From Halicephalobus mephisto (lineage: Eukaryota; Nematoda; Chromadorea; Rhabditida; Panagrolaimidae), in the NCBI GenBank assembly GCA_009193035.1, contig SWDT01000008.1, forward strand, positions 744,001 through 808,000: a DNA stretch of 64,000 nucleotides, given 5' to 3'. Numbering within the stretch: the stretch's first letter is position 1; each line of letters opens with the position of its first letter. Shown here piece after piece: positions 63,085 through 64,000 of this stretch. The notes under the pieces are model-generated. The model saw only the letters and a program-made list of their open reading frames with translations, did not search any database and was not told where the DNA came from. The position numbers were made by a program, and so were the translations under genes.

Positions 63085-64000
63085 TTTAGAGACTTTCATT
63101 ACAGACTCCAATCATATCGGTTTTCAATCACGAAGAAAATCCACTTTTCGCGTTTCAAAGAAACATATAAAGACGGTCAGTTTTGGTCTTGACACGAAAA
63201 ATAATTTTATTTTTTTTGTTATTTTTGATTTTTCTGAATATGTATAAAAAGTACAATTTTAATTTTAAAAAATAGTTTTCAATTAAGATACCGTATCAGA
63301 TTGAAATAGATTACTTTTCGTCTCGGGACCAGATATTCTTAATTAAGTTTTTTAAATAAGAATTTTTTAATTTTTTTAAATAAGAATTAATTCAAAAATA
63401 AATTTGATTTTTGAAATTTTTAAAAAAAAAAATTAATTTTTTTTGTTATTTTTGATTTTTCTAAAGATTTATTTAAAAAAATATAATTTTAATTTTTTTT
63501 AGTTTTAAAAAATAGTTCTCAATTAAGATACCGTATCAGATAAAAATAGATTAATTTTCGTCTCGGGACCAGATATTCTTAATTATTTTTTTAAATAAGA
63601 ATTTTTAAATTAATTTTTTTAAATAAGAATTTTTTAATTAATCTTTTTAAATAAGAATTTTTTAATTAATTTTTTTTAAATAAGAATTATTTCGAAAATA
63701 AACTTGATTTTTGAAATTTAAAAAAAAAAATTAATTTTATTTTTTTCTATTTTTTTTATCTGTCAAATTTTTAAAAAATTATAAAAGAAATATTCAGAAA
63801 ATATCTAAAATAATACTAAAAATTAAAAATATCATTCGTGACGGGACCAAAATTGGACAATTTTGTTTGTTTTTAAATTAATTAAACGTCGTTCAAATAT
63901 GTATGTGCCATTATTCGATTTATTTTTTAAAAATACCCGATTTGTCCTTCTTACATAAGCTTTAATAAACACAAAATTTGTAAAATTATAAAAATTAAAT
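63085..64000. other. hlh-1 3' flank
   Basis: About 250-bp unit duplicated (GATACCGTATCAGATTGAAATAG, CGTCTCGGGACCAGATATTC) at about 63,285 and 63,526. Another TTCGTGACGGGACC motif lies at 63,835. No gene seen. Confidence 0.6.

Overview
The window looks like Caenorhabditis-type nematode nuclear DNA. The genes have many small exons and AT-rich introns, several only 41-57 bases long, with TTTTCAG-like acceptors. The regulators and enzymes are nematode types: a MyoD homologue of the HLH-1 type, a TWK two-pore potassium channel, CUB-like secreted proteins and P-glycoprotein-like membrane domains. Intergenic DNA is very AT-rich and full of short tandem arrays, MITEs and a dispersed GGTCYYGACACGA-type motif. 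I assembled exon models by hand from reading frames, splice sites and phase.

Layout. 1-3,854 (minus): two tandem paralogues of an unrecognised domain, the first cut by the window edge. 4,811-11,598 (minus): an eight-exon TWK potassium channel of about 862 residues. 11.6-20.2 kb: no firm gene; satellite arrays, palindromic elements, a tRNA-like fragment and a MITE. 20,229-22,846 (plus): a large secreted CUB-like protein, probably GPI-anchored. 23,595-27,995 (plus): two adjacent reading units matching the two membrane halves of a P-glycoprotein but lacking any ATPase domain; an intron holds a solo LTR. 28-30 kb: a second LTR remnant, an orphan last exon of a CUB-like paralogue and a pogo-type MITE. 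30,459-31,286 (plus): a PH-like protein lying between two LTR-like direct repeats. 32,623-33,074 (minus): a GSKIP-domain protein. 34,007-38,727 (minus): a Polo-like kinase with two polo boxes. 38.7-50.6 kb: a gene-poor repeat field. 50,612-54,788 (plus): a complete cytochrome P450. 58,759-63,084 (plus): hlh-1, with six E-boxes just upstream.

The genes do not form one pathway. The 20-32 kb segment is the dynamic part: lineage-specific secreted and membrane genes, broken paralogues and concentrated mobile-element traces. The conserved genes (TWK channel, GSKIP, Polo kinase, P450, hlh-1) have intact frames and consistent splice phases. The most unusual item is the ATPase-less P-glycoprotein-like pair. 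Next are the PH-like gene framed by LTR-like repeats and the triplicated MITE nested in an LTR.
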